From the NCBI RefSeq assembly GCF_029697505.1, contig NZ_JARJEF010000009.1, positions 62,001-126,000 on the forward strand: a stretch of 64,000 bases of DNA, written 5' to 3'. Below, piece by piece: positions 18,533 to 28,790 of this stretch. Below the pieces are notes generated by a model. That model was not told the origin of the DNA and ran no database searches. It worked only from the letters and a program-made list of their open reading frames with translations. Source of the DNA: Pseudophaeobacter profundi. GTDB lineage: Bacteria > Pseudomonadota > Alphaproteobacteria > Rhodobacterales > Rhodobacteraceae. Position numbers and translations under genes: made by a program. Position 1 is the first letter of the stretch. The number at the start of each line of letters is the position of its first letter.

Positions 18533-19912
18533 CTACGACCTTAGCACGATCAACATCGTCCGGCCATCGCGCCATATTGTCAGGGCGACAGCGCCGGGCG
18601 CTTCTTTCAACGCGCGGTCGATCTCGCGTATCGTTTCCACCGACCGCCGATTGACGGCGGTGATCACGTCGCCGACTTCAAGCCCCGCACGCGCAGCGCG
18701 GCTGCCGGGCGCGATCTCGGAGGCGACAACACCCTCGACCTCGCCCCATGCCGGGTGCGAACCGTCCAGGATCGACAGATGGACACCGGCCAGGGCGTCG
18801 GATCCGCCAGGCTCACGCTTGGTCTTCCGCGGCCCACCAGCATCGGCCAGCGCCACCTCTACCATGCGGCGCTCGCCGTCGCGCACATAAGTGATTTCAA
18901 TCTCATCGCCCGGTCGGCGCAACCCGATCTTCTGGCGTAGATCGGCAGAACCCTCGACTGTTTTGCCGTCCACCGCAACGATGACGTCTCCGGCAGCAAG
19001 GCCGACATCGTCTGCGGGCATACCAGGTTCGACAGAGTTCACGATGACACCAGTCTCCGCTTCGACATCAAACGCCTCCGCCAGATCAGGCGTAAGGTCC
19101 TGGATTATAACTCCGAGACGCCCGCGCTGAACCTCGCCGAATTCGACAAGTTGATCCATGACGGCCAGCGCCATGTTGATCGGCACGGCAAAGCCGATAC
19201 CAACATTGCCGCCGCCATTGGGGGCGATAATCGCCGTGTTGATGCCGACGAGATTTCCATCGAGGGTGATAAGCGCACCACCCGAATTACCGGGGTTGAT
19301 CGAGGCGTCAGTCTGGATGAAGTCCTCGTAGCCCTCGGGATTGATCCCCGACCGGCCAAGCGCCGAAATTATGCCGCTGGTAACAGTCTGGCCGAGGCCA
19401 AACGGATTGCCAATGGCGACCACGAAGTCACCAACCAGCAGGTTCTCGGAATTTCCCAACGGCACCTCTGTGAGTTCACCCGCCGCAATCCTGAGCACCG
19501 CGATATCAGTGGATGGATCACGGCCAATCAAATCGGCCTCGAAAGTCCGGTTGTCGCGCAGGATGACGCGGATTTCATCCCCGTTTTCGATGACGTGATT
19601 ATTGGTCAGAATGAACCCTTCACCAGCGTCGATAATGACCCCGGAACCAGCACTCATCTGCCGCTGTGGAGGCAGCTGATCAAGCGGCGGCAAAAAGGGC
19701 TGGAAGAATGGATCACGAAAGAGGGGCGACATCTGCGCAGGCCGTTCAGAGACGACTGCAATATTGACCACCGCATCGTCCACAGCATCAATCAGCGGCG
19801 CGATGGTCGGGATCCCGCGCTCATCCGGCTCTAGCGCTTCCACTTGGGCAGAAGCGGCCCCCGCAGCAACGCTAATCGACAAGACGAAAAGAAAAGCCAG
19901 TCGGCTCAGCAT
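18533..19912 (-). CDS. Do/HtrA-family periplasmic serine protease
   Basis: 459 residues. Signal peptide MLSRLAFLFVLSISVAAGAASA is cut near residue 22. Trypsin-like triad: His in LTNNHVIENG, Asp in DPSTDIAVLRI, Ser in INPGNSGGAL. Two PDZ domains follow, the first after about residue 260 (GRLGVIIQDLTPD) and the second at the C-terminus. It degrades or refolds damaged envelope proteins. The ATG at 19912 has an AAGGAG site and starts the signal peptide, so the in-frame ATG 42 bp upstream is rejected. It lies downstream of hsp20 on the same strand. Confidence 0.93.
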   Translation of the reverse strand: MLSRLAFLFVLSISVAAGAASAQVEALEPDERGIPTIAPLIDAVDDAVVNIAVVSERPAQMSPLFRDPFFQPFLPPLDQLPPQRQMSAGSGVIIDAGEGFILTNNHVIENGDEIRVILRDNRTFEADLIGRDPSTDIAVLRIAAGELTEVPLGNSENLLVGDFVVAIGNPFGLGQTVTSGIISALGRSGINPEGYEDFIQTDASINPGNSGGALITLDGNLVGINTAIIAPNGGGNVGIGFAVPINMALAVMDQLVEFGEVQRGRLGVIIQDLTPDLAEAFDVEAETGVIVNSVEPGMPADDVGLAAGDVIVAVDGKTVEGSADLRQKIGLRRPGDEIEITYVRDGERRMVEVALADAGGPRKTKREPGGSDALAGVHLSILDGSHPAWGEVEGVVASEIAPGSRAARAGLEVGDVITAVNRRSVETIREIDRALKEAPGAVALTIWRDGRTMLIVLRS

Positions 19913-20009
19913 GGTTGATCTCCTTTGCAAAGTCGCGTCGCCGGGGTCGCCCACGGCGGCACCTTGAGACGGGGCCGGGCGGGTTGAGCCGCGACACGTT
20001 TGCCTTGAC

Positions 20010-20465
20010 CTAGGCCCCTGGGAGTTGCGGCAGCTTGACGGTCAGCACACCGTTCTTGAAGCTGGCCTCGGCTTTTTCGCCATCGACGCCTGGGGGCAGC
20101 GGGATCATACGATATATCGCGCCATAGCTGCGCTCAGAGAGGTAATACCCCTTCTTCTCTTCCTGCCGCTCGACCTTCTTCTCGCCCTTCACGGTCAGCG
20201 TGTCGTCGGTGACCGTGACCTCGATGTCCGACATGTCCATACCGGGAAGTTCAATCGAGACTTCGACGCGGTCGTTCGTTTCGACCATGTCGGATTTCGC
20301 CTCTCCGCCAGCCCACGGCCAGTCAAGATCGCCCGCGCGGGCCCAGAAGCTATCGAACACGCGATTCATTTCACGCTGCAGACTGGAAATGGAGTTCTCA
20401 TCGTCGGTCTTCGGTTCGGGCGCATGGTCTTTGCGCGCCCAAGGGATCAAATCTTTGATCTTCAT
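20010..20465 (-). CDS. Hsp20/alpha-crystallin small heat-shock protein
   Basis: 151 residues. N-terminal arm to about residue 45, then the alpha-crystallin beta-sandwich (VETNDRVEVSIELPGMDMSDIEVTV) ending with the G-V-L motif FKNGVLTVKLP at the C-terminus. It is an ATP-independent holdase that keeps unfolding proteins soluble. The strong site AAAGGAGGAGAAAGAC precedes the ATG at 20465. It faces the flavodoxin-synthetase operon across a region with two FNR-type boxes and leads toward the HtrA gene. Confidence 0.93.
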   Translation of the reverse strand: MKIKDLIPWARKDHAPEPKTDDENSISSLQREMNRVFDSFWARAGDLDWPWAGGEAKSDMVETNDRVEVSIELPGMDMSDIEVTVTDDTLTVKGEKKVERQEEKKGYYLSERSYGAIYRMIPLPPGVDGEKAEASFKNGVLTVKLPQLPGA

Positions 20466-20621
20466 GTCTTTCTCCTCCTTTCGGCATCCGTAGCGCGCCC
20501 AGGATCAAGATCCCGTCACTGTCATTTCCTCGGCTTGTCCTCTTCCGGGCGACCAATCACGATCTGGAGGACGCCGCCCCCTCCAGCACCTAGATGATAG
20601 CTCTCAGATGCCACGCCGCCA

Positions 20622-20635
20622 TTGATCGCCGTCAA
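20622..20635. promoter_or_regulatory. FNR-type box 1
   Basis: TTGATCGCCGTCAA, one mismatch to TTGAT-N4-ATCAA. Its centre is 99.5 bp upstream of the flavodoxin-synthetase ATG and about 163 bp upstream of hsp20, in their shared divergent region. Confidence 0.65.
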
Positions 20636-20677
20636 GGCATTCCCATCGTAGCCGCGCAACGCTGGTCTCCGATCAGA

Positions 20678-20691
20678 TTGACAGCCGTCAA
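20678..20691 (+). promoter_or_regulatory. FNR-type box 2
   Basis: TTGACAGCCGTCAA, centred only 43.5 bp before the ATG at 20728. That is too close for a class II activator, so it may repress or fine-tune the unit activated from box 1. Confidence 0.6.
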
Positions 20692-20727
20692 TGCTGCCGG
20701 AACCGAAGCGATTTAAAGAGGAGAGTC

Positions 20728-22911
20728 ATGAAAATTCTCGTCGCCTACGCCTCGACCGACGGTCAAACCCGCAAGATTTGCCGCGTCGCTGCGGATTGGC
20801 TTGCGGATGCGGGCCATATGGCCGAACTCCTGCCGATTGCCGATGCAGATGACATCGACCTGACGCGTTTCGATGCGGTGTTGCTGGCAGCATCGATCCA
20901 TGGCGGGCGCTACCAGAAAGCGCTGACGGAGTTCTGCGCCAAACATGCCGGCACCCTGTCTGCGTTGCCCAGTCTGTTCCTTTCAGTCTCACTTGTCGCT
21001 GCGGGTCACGAAGCCGAAGACTGGCAGGCACTGGAGAAAATTCTGACCGATTTCACCTCAGCCACCGGCTGGACCCCCAATCGGGTCGAACAGGTGGCGG
21101 GTGCCTACAAACCCTCTGAGTACGACATTTTCCGCCGTTTCGTGATGCGCCGCATTCTTGCGCTAAAGGATCCGTCAGCCGATCTTTCTGCTGATATCGA
21201 GTATACCGACTGGGTAGCGCTCAACGCGGTTCTGTCCGATTGGACTACGGCCTCCTGGGCCGAAGCCCGTGCAATGCTCGACATGCCCGGCGGTATGCTG
21301 AACATCGCCCATGAGGCGGTGGACCGGCATGTGAAACACGGGCACGGGAATGAAACGGCGATGCTCTGGCTTGGCAAAGGAGGAGATCGGCAGGAGTTGA
21401 GCTATGCCGAGCTAGCCCGCCAATCCTCGCGTTTCGCCAACCTCCTTGCCGCCCAGGGGCTCATACCTGGCGACAATGTCTTCGCGCTGCTGGGGCGCAT
21501 TCCCGAGCTTTACATAGCCGCGATCGGTACGCTGAAGGCCGGCATGGTTTTCACACCGCTCTTCTCGGCCTTCGGGCCGGACCCCATCCGCACCCGGATG
21601 GAGATCGGCGCCGCGAGGGTGCTGGTCACAACGCCGGAACTCTACAAGCGCAAGATCGCGGCATGGTGCGACAAGATCGGCACGCTGAAACTGATCCTGG
21701 TCACCGGCGAAGACGCCGCCGAGGGCTGCGTTGCTCTTGGTCCCGCGATGGAAGCGGCATCGCCCGATTTCGACACCATCCCTACCCGGCCCGAAGATCC
21801 GGCGCTGATCCATTTCACCTCCGGCACGACGGGGCGGCCGAAAGGCGCGGTCCATGTCCACGAAGCGGTGCTCTACCACGCCTTCTCAGGGCGGCACGCG
21901 CTGGATTTGACGCCGGGGACGACCTACTGGTGCACAGCTGATCCCGGCTGGGTCACCGGCACATCCTACGGCATCATCGCGCCGCTGGTTCAGAGGGTAA
22001 AGATGATCGTGGACGAGGCAGAGTTCGACCTGGATCGCTGGTACGCCACGATTGAGCGGGAGAAGGTCGAAGTCTGGTATTCCGCGCCGACCGCGATCCG
22101 GATGATGATGCGCGCGGGCGCGGATGTGGCGAAACCCTATGACTTTTCCTCGCTGAGGTTCCTTGCAAGTGTGGGAGAGCCGCTGAACCCCGAGGCGGTC
22201 ATCTGGTCTGAAAAGGTCTTCGGCCAGCCATTTCACGACAACTGGTGGCAGACCGAAACCGGCGGGATCATGATCGCCAACCTGCCCGGCATGACGGTCA
22301 AGCCCGGCTCGATGGGCAAGCCCATGCCGGGGATCCGGGCGGGCATCGTCGAACATGGGAATGGTAGGCTCAAGGAACTCGGCACCGGTGAGGTCGGCGA
22401 ACTGGCGCTCCGGCCCGGTTGGCCGTCGATGATGCGGGCCTACCTGAACGAGCAGGCCCGCTACGACAAGTGCTTCGTGGACGGATGGTACCTGTCGGGC
22501 GACCTCGCGAGGCGGGACAAGGACGGGTATTTCTGGTTTGTCGGACGGGCAGACGACCTGATCAAGACCTCCGGCCACTTGGTCGGCCCTTTCGAGGTGG
22601 AAAGCGTTTTGATCGAACACCCTGCGGTGGCCGAAGCAGGCGTTATCGGCCTGCCGGACAAAACCGCAGGCGAGATCGTGAAGGCCTATGTCACGCTGAA
22701 TCCAGGTTTCACGGCCAACGAGGTGTTGGAGCGCGACTTGCGCGGCCACGCCCGCAAAAGGCTTGGCCCGGCGGTTTCTCCGCGCGCGGTGGTGTTCCGC
22801 GAAAACCTGCCCAAGACCCGTTCTGGCAAGATCATGCGGCGGCTGCTCAAGGCGCGGGAACTGGGCCTTCCGGAAGGTGACATTTCCACTCTGGAGACTG
22901 ATGAGAAATGA
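20728..22911 (+). CDS. Fusion of HemG-like flavodoxin domain with acetyl-CoA synthetase-like enzyme
   Basis: 727 residues. Residues 1-170 resemble HemG, the flavodoxin-type protoporphyrinogen oxidase: FMN loop [20 protein letters not shown], and the closing IEYTDW. From about 180 on it is an AMP-forming acyl-CoA synthetase: [17 protein letters not shown] near 361-377, [19 protein letters not shown] near 590, and the C-terminal catalytic lysine in [12 protein letters not shown], close to acetyl-CoA synthetases. The reaction expected is acyl adenylation and transfer to CoA; the flavin domain suggests coupling to electron transfer. A GAGGAG site precedes the ATG. The stop overlaps the E1 start. 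The fusion itself is unusual; I cannot exclude a lost stop codon between two former genes. Confidence 0.85.
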   Translation: MKILVAYASTDGQTRKICRVAADWLADAGHMAELLPIADADDIDLTRFDAVLLAASIHGGRYQKALTEFCAKHAGTLSALPSLFLSVSLVAAGHEAEDWQALEKILTDFTSATGWTPNRVEQVAGAYKPSEYDIFRRFVMRRILALKDPSADLSADIEYTDWVALNAVLSDWTTASWAEARAMLDMPGGMLNIAHEAVDRHVKHGHGNETAMLWLGKGGDRQELSYAELARQSSRFANLLAAQGLIPGDNVFALLGRIPELYIAAIGTLKAGMVFTPLFSAFGPDPIRTRMEIGAARVLVTTPELYKRKIAAWCDKIGTLKLILVTGEDAAEGCVALGPAMEAASPDFDTIPTRPEDPALIHFTSGTTGRPKGAVHVHEAVLYHAFSGRHALDLTPGTTYWCTADPGWVTGTSYGIIAPLVQRVKMIVDEAEFDLDRWYATIEREKVEVWYSAPTAIRMMMRAGADVAKPYDFSSLRFLASVGEPLNPEAVIWSEKVFGQPFHDNWWQTETGGIMIANLPGMTVKPGSMGKPMPGIRAGIVEHGNGRLKELGTGEVGELALRPGWPSMMRAYLNEQARYDKCFVDGWYLSGDLARRDKDGYFWFVGRADDLIKTSGHLVGPFEVESVLIEHPAVAEAGVIGLPDKTAGEIVKAYVTLNPGFTANEVLERDLRGHARKRLGPAVSPRAVVFRENLPKTRSGKIMRRLLKARELGLPEGDISTLETDEK

Positions 22912-24905
22912 GCGCGCTCGACAAACCCAAACTTGACCGGAATCACGTTCTTGCGCTGCTCCGCAACATGATCCGCGTCCGCCGTTTTGAGGACAAATGT
23001 GCCGAGCTATACACCCAGGAAAAAATCCGCGGTTTCCTGCATCTCTATGACGGGGAGGAGGCAATTGCCGCCGGGGTCATCCCGGTGCTCGCACCACAGG
23101 ACCGGGTCGTCGCCACCTATCGCGAGCACGGGCACGCGCTGGTCCGTGGCGTGCCGATGACAAAAATCATGGCCGAGATGTATGGCAAGGCCGAAGGCTG
23201 CTCGGGCGGGCGCGGCGGGTCGATGCATGTTTTTGATGTCGACAGCAATTTCTACGGCGGCAACGCCATCGTGGGCGGCGGTCTGCCGCTGGCGAGTGGC
23301 CTCGCGCTGGCAGACAGGATGCAGGGTGCGGACACGGTGACGGCCTGTTTCTTTGGCGAGGGCGCCGTGGCCGAGGGGGAGTTCCACGAGGCGATGAACC
23401 TGGCCGTGCTCTGGTCTCTGCCGGTGCTGTTCATCTGCGAGAACAACAGCTACGCGATGGGTTCGGCGCTGGCCCGGACCGAGTCGGAAACTGATATCCA
23501 CAAGAAAGCAGCCTCCTACGGGCTGGAGGCGCGCCAGGTCGATGGCATGGACGTCGTCGCGGTGGAGGCAGCGGCGCGCAAGGCCATCGGCAAGATCCGC
23601 GAGACCGGCAAGCCGGTGTTCCTCGAGTGCAAGACCTACCGGTTCCGGCCGCATTCCATGTTTGACGCGCAGCTCTACCGTGACAAGGCCGAGATCGAGG
23701 AGTGGCGCAAGCACGGCCCGATCATCCGCTTCCAGGGCTGGCTGCTGGAAAACCACCTGATCCACGAAAGCGACGTGGCCCAGATCGAAGCTGAGGCCGA
23801 TGCCGAGATCGCAGGCGCCGTGGCCTTTGCCGAGGGTGCAACATGGGAGCCGGTTGATCAGCTGGCACAGCACGTGCATGGCCCCGCGCCGGAACCGCCA
23901 GAGCCAACGACACCCTCGGGTGAGCTGGTGGAAACCACCTACCGCGAGGCGGTGAAACAGGCGATCCGCGACGCAATGATCCGCGACGACAGGGTCTTCC
24001 TGATGGGCGAGGATGTGGGGGCCTATGGCGGCTGCTACGCGGTCTCGAAAGGCCTGATGGCGGAATTCGGAGAGGACCGGATCCGCGACACGCCACTGTC
24101 GGAAAGCGGGTTCACCGGCGCGGGCATCGGCGCGGCGGCGGCAGGAATGCGGCCGATCGTCGAGTTGATGACCGTCAATTTCTCGCTGCTGGCCCTTGAC
24201 CAGATCATGAACACGGCGGCGACGCTCCGGCACATGTCGGGCGGGCAATTCGGCGTCCCGCTGGTGATCCGCATGGCGACCGGCGCGGGCAAGCAGCTGG
24301 CGGCGCAGCATTCGCACAGTCTGGAGGGATGGTATGCCCATATTCCGGGGCTGAAGGTGCTGGCCCCCGCCACATTGGAGGACGCGCGCGGCATGTTGTG
24401 GACAGCGCTGGAAGATCCCGACCCGGTGCTGATCTTCGAGAACGTGATGCTTTACAACATGACGGGCAAGATCGACAGCAACGCCGGTGCGGTCGACATT
24501 TCCAGGGCAGCTGTGCGGCGCGAGGGGCGCGAGCTGAGCCTCATCACCTATGGCGGGTCGCTGTTCAAGACGTTGCAGGCGGCGGAGGCCTTGGCCGGGG
24601 ACGGCATCGAGGCCGAGGTCATCGACCTGCGCAGCCTGCGCCCGCTGGATGACGCGACGATCATGGCCTCTGTTGCCAAGACGCGCCGCGCGCTGATCGT
24701 GGACGAGGGTTGGCGCAGCGGATCATTGGCCGCCGAGATCTCGGCCCGGATCATGGAGCAGGCCTTCTGGTCTCTTGATGCGCCAGTGGGGCGCGTCTGC
24801 GCGGCAGAAGTGCCGATCCCCTATCCCAAACACCTGGAAGACGCCGCGATACCGCAAGCGCCCGACATCCTGGCCGCCGCACGCGCAATGTTGGGGCGGG
24901 CCTGA
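22908..24905 (+). CDS. 2-oxoacid (pyruvate-type) dehydrogenase E1, alpha and beta fused
   Basis: 665 residues. The alpha half (about 1-325) has the thiamine diphosphate motif region [17 protein letters not shown]...ENN (GEG where GDG is usual) and the phosphorylation-loop-like [10 protein letters not shown]. After a Pro-rich linker ([14 protein letters not shown]) the beta half (about 340-665) carries [10 protein letters not shown] and HSQ/HSH-type [17 protein letters not shown]. Two subunits normally encoded separately are one chain. It decarboxylates a 2-oxoacid and reductively acylates the E2 lipoyl group. ATGA overlap upstream and TGATG overlap downstream show tight coupling. Pyruvate is the likely but unproven substrate. 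Confidence 0.88.
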   Translation: MSALDKPKLDRNHVLALLRNMIRVRRFEDKCAELYTQEKIRGFLHLYDGEEAIAAGVIPVLAPQDRVVATYREHGHALVRGVPMTKIMAEMYGKAEGCSGGRGGSMHVFDVDSNFYGGNAIVGGGLPLASGLALADRMQGADTVTACFFGEGAVAEGEFHEAMNLAVLWSLPVLFICENNSYAMGSALARTESETDIHKKAASYGLEARQVDGMDVVAVEAAARKAIGKIRETGKPVFLECKTYRFRPHSMFDAQLYRDKAEIEEWRKHGPIIRFQGWLLENHLIHESDVAQIEAEADAEIAGAVAFAEGATWEPVDQLAQHVHGPAPEPPEPTTPSGELVETTYREAVKQAIRDAMIRDDRVFLMGEDVGAYGGCYAVSKGLMAEFGEDRIRDTPLSESGFTGAGIGAAAAGMRPIVELMTVNFSLLALDQIMNTAATLRHMSGGQFGVPLVIRMATGAGKQLAAQHSHSLEGWYAHIPGLKVLAPATLEDARGMLWTALEDPDPVLIFENVMLYNMTGKIDSNAGAVDISRAAVRREGRELSLITYGGSLFKTLQAAEALAGDGIEAEVIDLRSLRPLDDATIMASVAKTRRALIVDEGWRSGSLAAEISARIMEQAFWSLDAPVGRVCAAEVPIPYPKHLEDAAIPQAPDILAAARAMLGRA

Positions 24906-26092
24906 TGGGTATCTTCGCCATGCCGTCGCTGGGGGCCGATATGGAAGCGGGCACGCTGGTCGAGTGGCTGGTGAAACCCGGAGACGAGGTGCACCGGGGC
25001 GACGTGGTTGCAGTGGTCGAGACCCAGAAAGGCGCCATCGAGATCGAATGTTTCCAAGATGGCAAAGTGCAGGAATTGCAGGCCGATCTGGGTGCGACCC
25101 TGCCCGTAGGTGCGCCGCTGGCGCTGATCCTTGGCCCCGGCGAGACTGCGCCGGAACCAAAGAAGCCCAAAGCGCCTGCCGTTGCCGCCAAGCCGGAAGC
25201 CGCGCCCAATGAGGTCGTTGCCGACAAACCCAAAGCCGCGCCCGGCCCAGCGGTTGCGGCCACCCTGCCCCGCAGTGCTACCGCTGCCTCGCCCGCCGCG
25301 CGCCTGCGGGCCCGTGAACTGGGCATCGACCTGGCGACGGTCACCGGTAGCGGCCCGGCGGGTGCGGTCCTGCTGACGGATCTGGAGGCACCAAAGTCGG
25401 CCGCAACGAGAGGACAGACCGCCGCGCCGATGGCGGAAATGCGCAGGGCCATCGCCGCAGCGATGGTGCGGTCCAAGCAGACGATCCCGCATTTCTACCT
25501 GTCAGAAACCATAGACGTGCAGCTCGCGCACGAGTGGGTGGACGCCCGGAACGCAGATCGGTTGCCCTCTGACCGGCTGCTTCTGGGGGCGCTGTTTGTG
25601 CGGGCCACGGCCTTGGCTGCCGCGAAGGTGGCGTCGGTGAACGGGCGATACGTCGACGGCGCTTTTTGCCCCTCAGACCGGGTAAACGCCGGTATCGCCG
25701 TGGCCTTGCGGGGGGGCGGCCTGGTAGCCCCGGCGCTGATCGACGCGGGCGCGATGTCCGTCGATGAAACGATGGCCGGCATGCGCGACCTGGTCCTGCG
25801 CGCACGGGCCGGGCGGCTCCGGTCCTCGGAACTGACCGACGGTAGCATCACGATTTCCAGCCTCGGCGAGACCGGGGCCGAGGCGATGGCCGGTGTTATC
25901 TTTCCGCCGCAGGTCGCGCTGGTCGGTCTGGGGGCGCCCAAGCTGCGCCCATGGGTGGTGAACGGCGCGGTTGTGCCACGGACCGTTGTCACCCTGACCC
26001 TGTCCGTCGATCACCGCGTCAGCGACGGCCGGCAGGCAGCGCGCTTCATCGCCGAATTCCAATCCCGTATCGCATCGCCGGAGACACTATGA
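24905..26092 (+). CDS. Dihydrolipoamide acyltransferase (E2)
   Basis: 395 residues. One lipoyl domain (residues 1-78; lipoylated Lys in ETQKGAIEIE about 41), an Ala/Pro linker, a peripheral subunit-binding domain (SPAARLRARELGIDLATVTG about 125-165), and the catalytic domain ending with the active-site motif DHRVSDG near 365 (HHxxxDG family variant with first His replaced by Asp). It transfers the acyl group from lipoyl to CoA, or possibly to the carrier protein encoded next. No E3 (dihydrolipoamide dehydrogenase) gene is present in the operon. Confidence 0.9.
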   Translation: MGIFAMPSLGADMEAGTLVEWLVKPGDEVHRGDVVAVVETQKGAIEIECFQDGKVQELQADLGATLPVGAPLALILGPGETAPEPKKPKAPAVAAKPEAAPNEVVADKPKAAPGPAVAATLPRSATAASPAARLRARELGIDLATVTGSGPAGAVLLTDLEAPKSAATRGQTAAPMAEMRRAIAAAMVRSKQTIPHFYLSETIDVQLAHEWVDARNADRLPSDRLLLGALFVRATALAAAKVASVNGRYVDGAFCPSDRVNAGIAVALRGGGLVAPALIDAGAMSVDETMAGMRDLVLRARAGRLRSSELTDGSITISSLGETGAEAMAGVIFPPQVALVGLGAPKLRPWVVNGAVVPRTVVTLTLSVDHRVSDGRQAARFIAEFQSRIASPETL

Positions 26093-26334
26093 CCAAGGCA
26101 GACATTCGCACCGCTTTCATCGAGGAACTGACCGCCATCGCCCCCGACATCGACCCGGCCACCCTGGGCGAGGATGATCACCTGCAGGACGATCTGGAGC
26201 TCGACTCGATGGATGTCCTGAATCTGGTGACCGCCCTGCATCGGCGGCTGAATGTCGACATCCCGGAAACGGATTATCCGCAGATCGCCACCCTGGCGCT
26301 GGCACTGTCCTATCTGGCCGCCCGGGTGAAGTGA
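26089..26334 (+). CDS. Acyl carrier protein
   Basis: 81 residues. Phosphopantetheine attachment Ser40 lies in the motif DDLELDSMDVLN, with helix pattern and acidic pI as in ACPs. The start ATG overlaps the E2 stop (ATGA). An ACP directly behind a 2-oxoacid dehydrogenase E2 is not part of the standard pyruvate dehydrogenase complex and points to acyl transfer onto a carrier, or to a role in lipoate or fatty-acid supply for the complex. It is distinct from a housekeeping AcpP, whose motif is normally ADSLD. Confidence 0.88.
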   Translation: MTKADIRTAFIEELTAIAPDIDPATLGEDDHLQDDLELDSMDVLNLVTALHRRLNVDIPETDYPQIATLALALSYLAARVK

Positions 26335-26366
26335 CCAACGACGGCGCAGCCGAATTGCGGCGGAAA

Positions 26367-26380
26367 TTGAGCGTCGTCAA
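26367..26380 (+). promoter_or_regulatory. FNR-type box 3
   Basis: TTGAGCGTCGTCAA in the 207-bp gap before the alcohol dehydrogenase, 168 bp from its ATG. Weaker left half (G at position 5) and unusual distance. Confidence 0.45.
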
Positions 26381-26541
26381 TGCGGTGCGGATTGTTCAGC
26401 GGGAAAGTCAAACGGCGGTTTCAGAACCCGCGAGGAACGACCCGACCTTCTATTTTGCCACCCCTCCCGAAGGGTCTCTCATCTTGAAGGGGTCCATAAC
26501 TGATGCGGCCATATAGGCCGCCAACCTAAGTAAAGACACCT

Positions 26542-27525
26542 ATGCGCGCGATGGTCCTGGAAAAACAGAACGCCCCGCTGATCCTCCGTTATCTGCCGGA
26601 CCCCGCCCCGGGGCCGGGCGAAGTGCGGCTCAGGGTGGAGGCCTGCGGTGTCTGTCGCACCGATTTGCATATTCTGGATGGCGAGCTGCCGCACCCCAAG
26701 CTCCCGCTGATACCTGGGCACGAGATCGTCGGCCGTGTCGACGCGCTTGGCGCGGGTGTAAAAAGCCTGACACTGGGCCAGCGGGCCGGGGTGCCTTGGC
26801 TTGGCCGCACATGCGGGACATGTCCGCATTGCCGTGCGCATCGCGAAAACCTCTGCGCCGCGCCTGAATTCACTGGCTACAGCCAAAATGGCGGATATGG
26901 CGAACTCTGTGTGGCCGACGCCGGATATGTCTTTCCTCTGCCCGAGGATGCAGACCCGGTGCAACTGGCACCGCTGCTTTGCGCCGGACTGATAGGATAT
27001 CGCACGTTGACGCTCGCCGGTGCCGCCGACCATATCGGGCTTTATGGATTTGGGGCGGCGGCGCATATCCTGTGCCAGCTCTGCGTCTGGCAGGGCAAGA
27101 AGGTCTATGCCTTCACCCGGCCCGGCGACCAGTCGGCGCAGGCCTTCGCCCGTCGTCTGGGCGCGGTCTGGGCTGGCTCGTCCGAGGACCGCTCGCCCGA
27201 ACCGCTGGATGCCGCGCTGATTTTTGCACCAGTCGGCGCGCTGGTTCCCAAGGCGCTGAAGGTGGTGCGCCGGGGCGGCAGCGTCGTGTCGGGCGGTATC
27301 CACATGAGTGATATACCTGCCTTTCCCTACGCAGACCTCTGGCATGAACGGATCATCCGCTCGGTCGCGAACCTGACGCGTGCCGATGGAGAGGAGTTTC
27401 TACCGCTGGCCATTGAGGCCGGTATCAAGACCGAAACCACGACCTATCCTCTGGAACAGGCCAATCTTGCGCTGGAGGACCTTCGCTCCGGTCGGTTCAC
27501 CGGGGCCGCCGTTCTGGTTCCCTGA
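26542..27525 (+). CDS. Zinc-dependent alcohol dehydrogenase family protein
   Basis: 327 residues, medium-chain dehydrogenase. The catalytic-zinc Cys is in EACGVCRTDLH (about 34-44) with the following GHE at about 60; the structural-zinc cysteines are in CGTCPHCRAHRENLC (about 91-105). The Rossmann domain has GLYGFGAAAHI near 173. It would interconvert an alcohol and aldehyde with NAD(P). It follows the E1-E2-ACP genes on the same strand but with its own 207-bp leader and a candidate FNR-type box, so its transcription may be separate or shared. Suggested role: disposal of reducing equivalents as alcohol when oxygen is low (inference). Confidence 0.88.
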   Translation: MRAMVLEKQNAPLILRYLPDPAPGPGEVRLRVEACGVCRTDLHILDGELPHPKLPLIPGHEIVGRVDALGAGVKSLTLGQRAGVPWLGRTCGTCPHCRAHRENLCAAPEFTGYSQNGGYGELCVADAGYVFPLPEDADPVQLAPLLCAGLIGYRTLTLAGAADHIGLYGFGAAAHILCQLCVWQGKKVYAFTRPGDQSAQAFARRLGAVWAGSSEDRSPEPLDAALIFAPVGALVPKALKVVRRGGSVVSGGIHMSDIPAFPYADLWHERIIRSVANLTRADGEEFLPLAIEAGIKTETTTYPLEQANLALEDLRSGRFTGAAVLVP

Positions 27526-27709
27526 TGCATGGGCCTGGTCCTGATTGCCAAGACAAAAGCGTGAATCTTGATCAGAGAGAACAGGCCGAAGCAACAGATC
27601 AGGGCCCCCAGGCCGGTATCGTTTCTGCAGGCGGCCCGCGCCTTTCGTTGCAGAGCGGTGAAGCCCACCATGCCGTACCCTCTTGTCCAGAGAGCAGGCC
27701 GAGATAAGA

Positions 27710-28666
27710 ATGGAAATCATGCGCAAGATCCTGACGATCACCCTCAAACCGGCCGTTGATTATTCAACATCGACAAGCCATGTGACTGCCGGGCCGAAAC
27801 TGTATTGCCGCCAACCGCAGATTGATCCCGGTGGCGGCGGGGTCAACGTTGCCCGAACGATTGTCAAGCTGGGTGGGCCTGTCATGGCGTTTGTTGTGGT
27901 TGGCGGAGCAATGGGCAATCGCCTGTTGCAGTTGTTGGCAGCAGAAAACGTCCCCGTTGAGCAATGCCGGATTGCCGCAGAAACCGGCTACAGCCTAGCG
28001 GTTACCGACGAAGAGACCGAAGAACAGTTTCGTTTTACTGTGCCCGGTGCGTCTGTTGATGAAAGTGACGCTCAAAAAATACTGGACCAGATCTCTGGCA
28101 AACTGGCAGGTGACGATTATGTCGTGCTCAGCGGTGGCATCCCCAATGGCCTAGCTGACACCTATCCGCAAGATGTGCAGGCAGCTGTTTCGCGGCGCAA
28201 TGGGAGGTTGGTTGTCGACACATCCAAGGCACCGCTGTTGCGCCTGATTGAAGCCCCGGTTTCCCCTCTTGATGTCTTGAGGCTGGATCGCAGCGAAATC
28301 GAAAAGGCGGTTGCGCACCCGGTGCGGTCGATTTCCGACAATCTAGCCTATAGCGAACAGCTCGTGCGGCGCGGGGTTGCGAGGATTGTCGTGACAGGTC
28401 ACGGCGCAGAGGGGTCAGTTATGGTTGCCGGACATCGAAGATTTTTCTGCCACGCCCCCAAAGTCCCCCAGCGCAGCAAAATTGGTGCAGGTGATGCTTT
28501 CGTAGGGGCCTTTACCCTCTCGCTTTCGCGTGGCGACAGGCCTGAACAGGCCCTCAGATGGGGCGTTGCAGCTGCTGCCGCTACAGTTGGCACCAAAGGC
28601 ACCACCTTTTGCGACCTCTCCGAAACCAAGGCCCTATTGCCGCAATGCCGATTGGAGAATTGCTAG
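27710..28666 (+). CDS. PfkB-family sugar kinase (1-phosphofructokinase type)
   Basis: 318 residues from the chosen ATG. Ribokinase-fold motifs: GGGGVNVARTIVKLGG around residue 42, and the anion-hole/catalytic base motif KIGAGDAFVGAF near 255. The closest functional types are 1-phosphofructokinase, tagatose-6-phosphate kinase and the Pfk-2 form of 6-phosphofructokinase; sequence inspection cannot choose. ATGs at 27710 (with GAG six bases upstream) and 27719 (MRKILTITLKPA) are both possible starts. No FNR-type box is visible in its 184-bp leader. Confidence 0.85.
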   Translation: MEIMRKILTITLKPAVDYSTSTSHVTAGPKLYCRQPQIDPGGGGVNVARTIVKLGGPVMAFVVVGGAMGNRLLQLLAAENVPVEQCRIAAETGYSLAVTDEETEEQFRFTVPGASVDESDAQKILDQISGKLAGDDYVVLSGGIPNGLADTYPQDVQAAVSRRNGRLVVDTSKAPLLRLIEAPVSPLDVLRLDRSEIEKAVAHPVRSISDNLAYSEQLVRRGVARIVVTGHGAEGSVMVAGHRRFFCHAPKVPQRSKIGAGDAFVGAFTLSLSRGDRPEQALRWGVAAAAATVGTKGTTFCDLSETKALLPQCRLENC

Positions 28667-28790
28667 GATCACTGGCGCTGAACCCAACGATCAACACATC
28701 TCTTGATTGCTCAAACTTCCGGCGCGAAACCCCGATATCCGATGCAACCAATCTGCGCATCCTCATCCGCCAAATCTGATGATAAACTGG

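Noticed and set aside
23007-24341. Long minus-strand open frame (444 codons) opposite the E1 gene
   Set aside because: Antisense shadow; composition typical of reverse-frame translation (His, Arg, Gly rich).
27444-27671. Possible small minus-strand membrane protein between ADH and pfkB
   Set aside because: It runs antisense into the ADH 3' end, has no convincing ribosome site, and matches no family.
28710-28725. TTGATTGCTCAA as another FNR box
   Set aside because: The half-sites are two bases too close together (12 instead of 14 bp), and it lies after pfkB with no gene at the expected distance.
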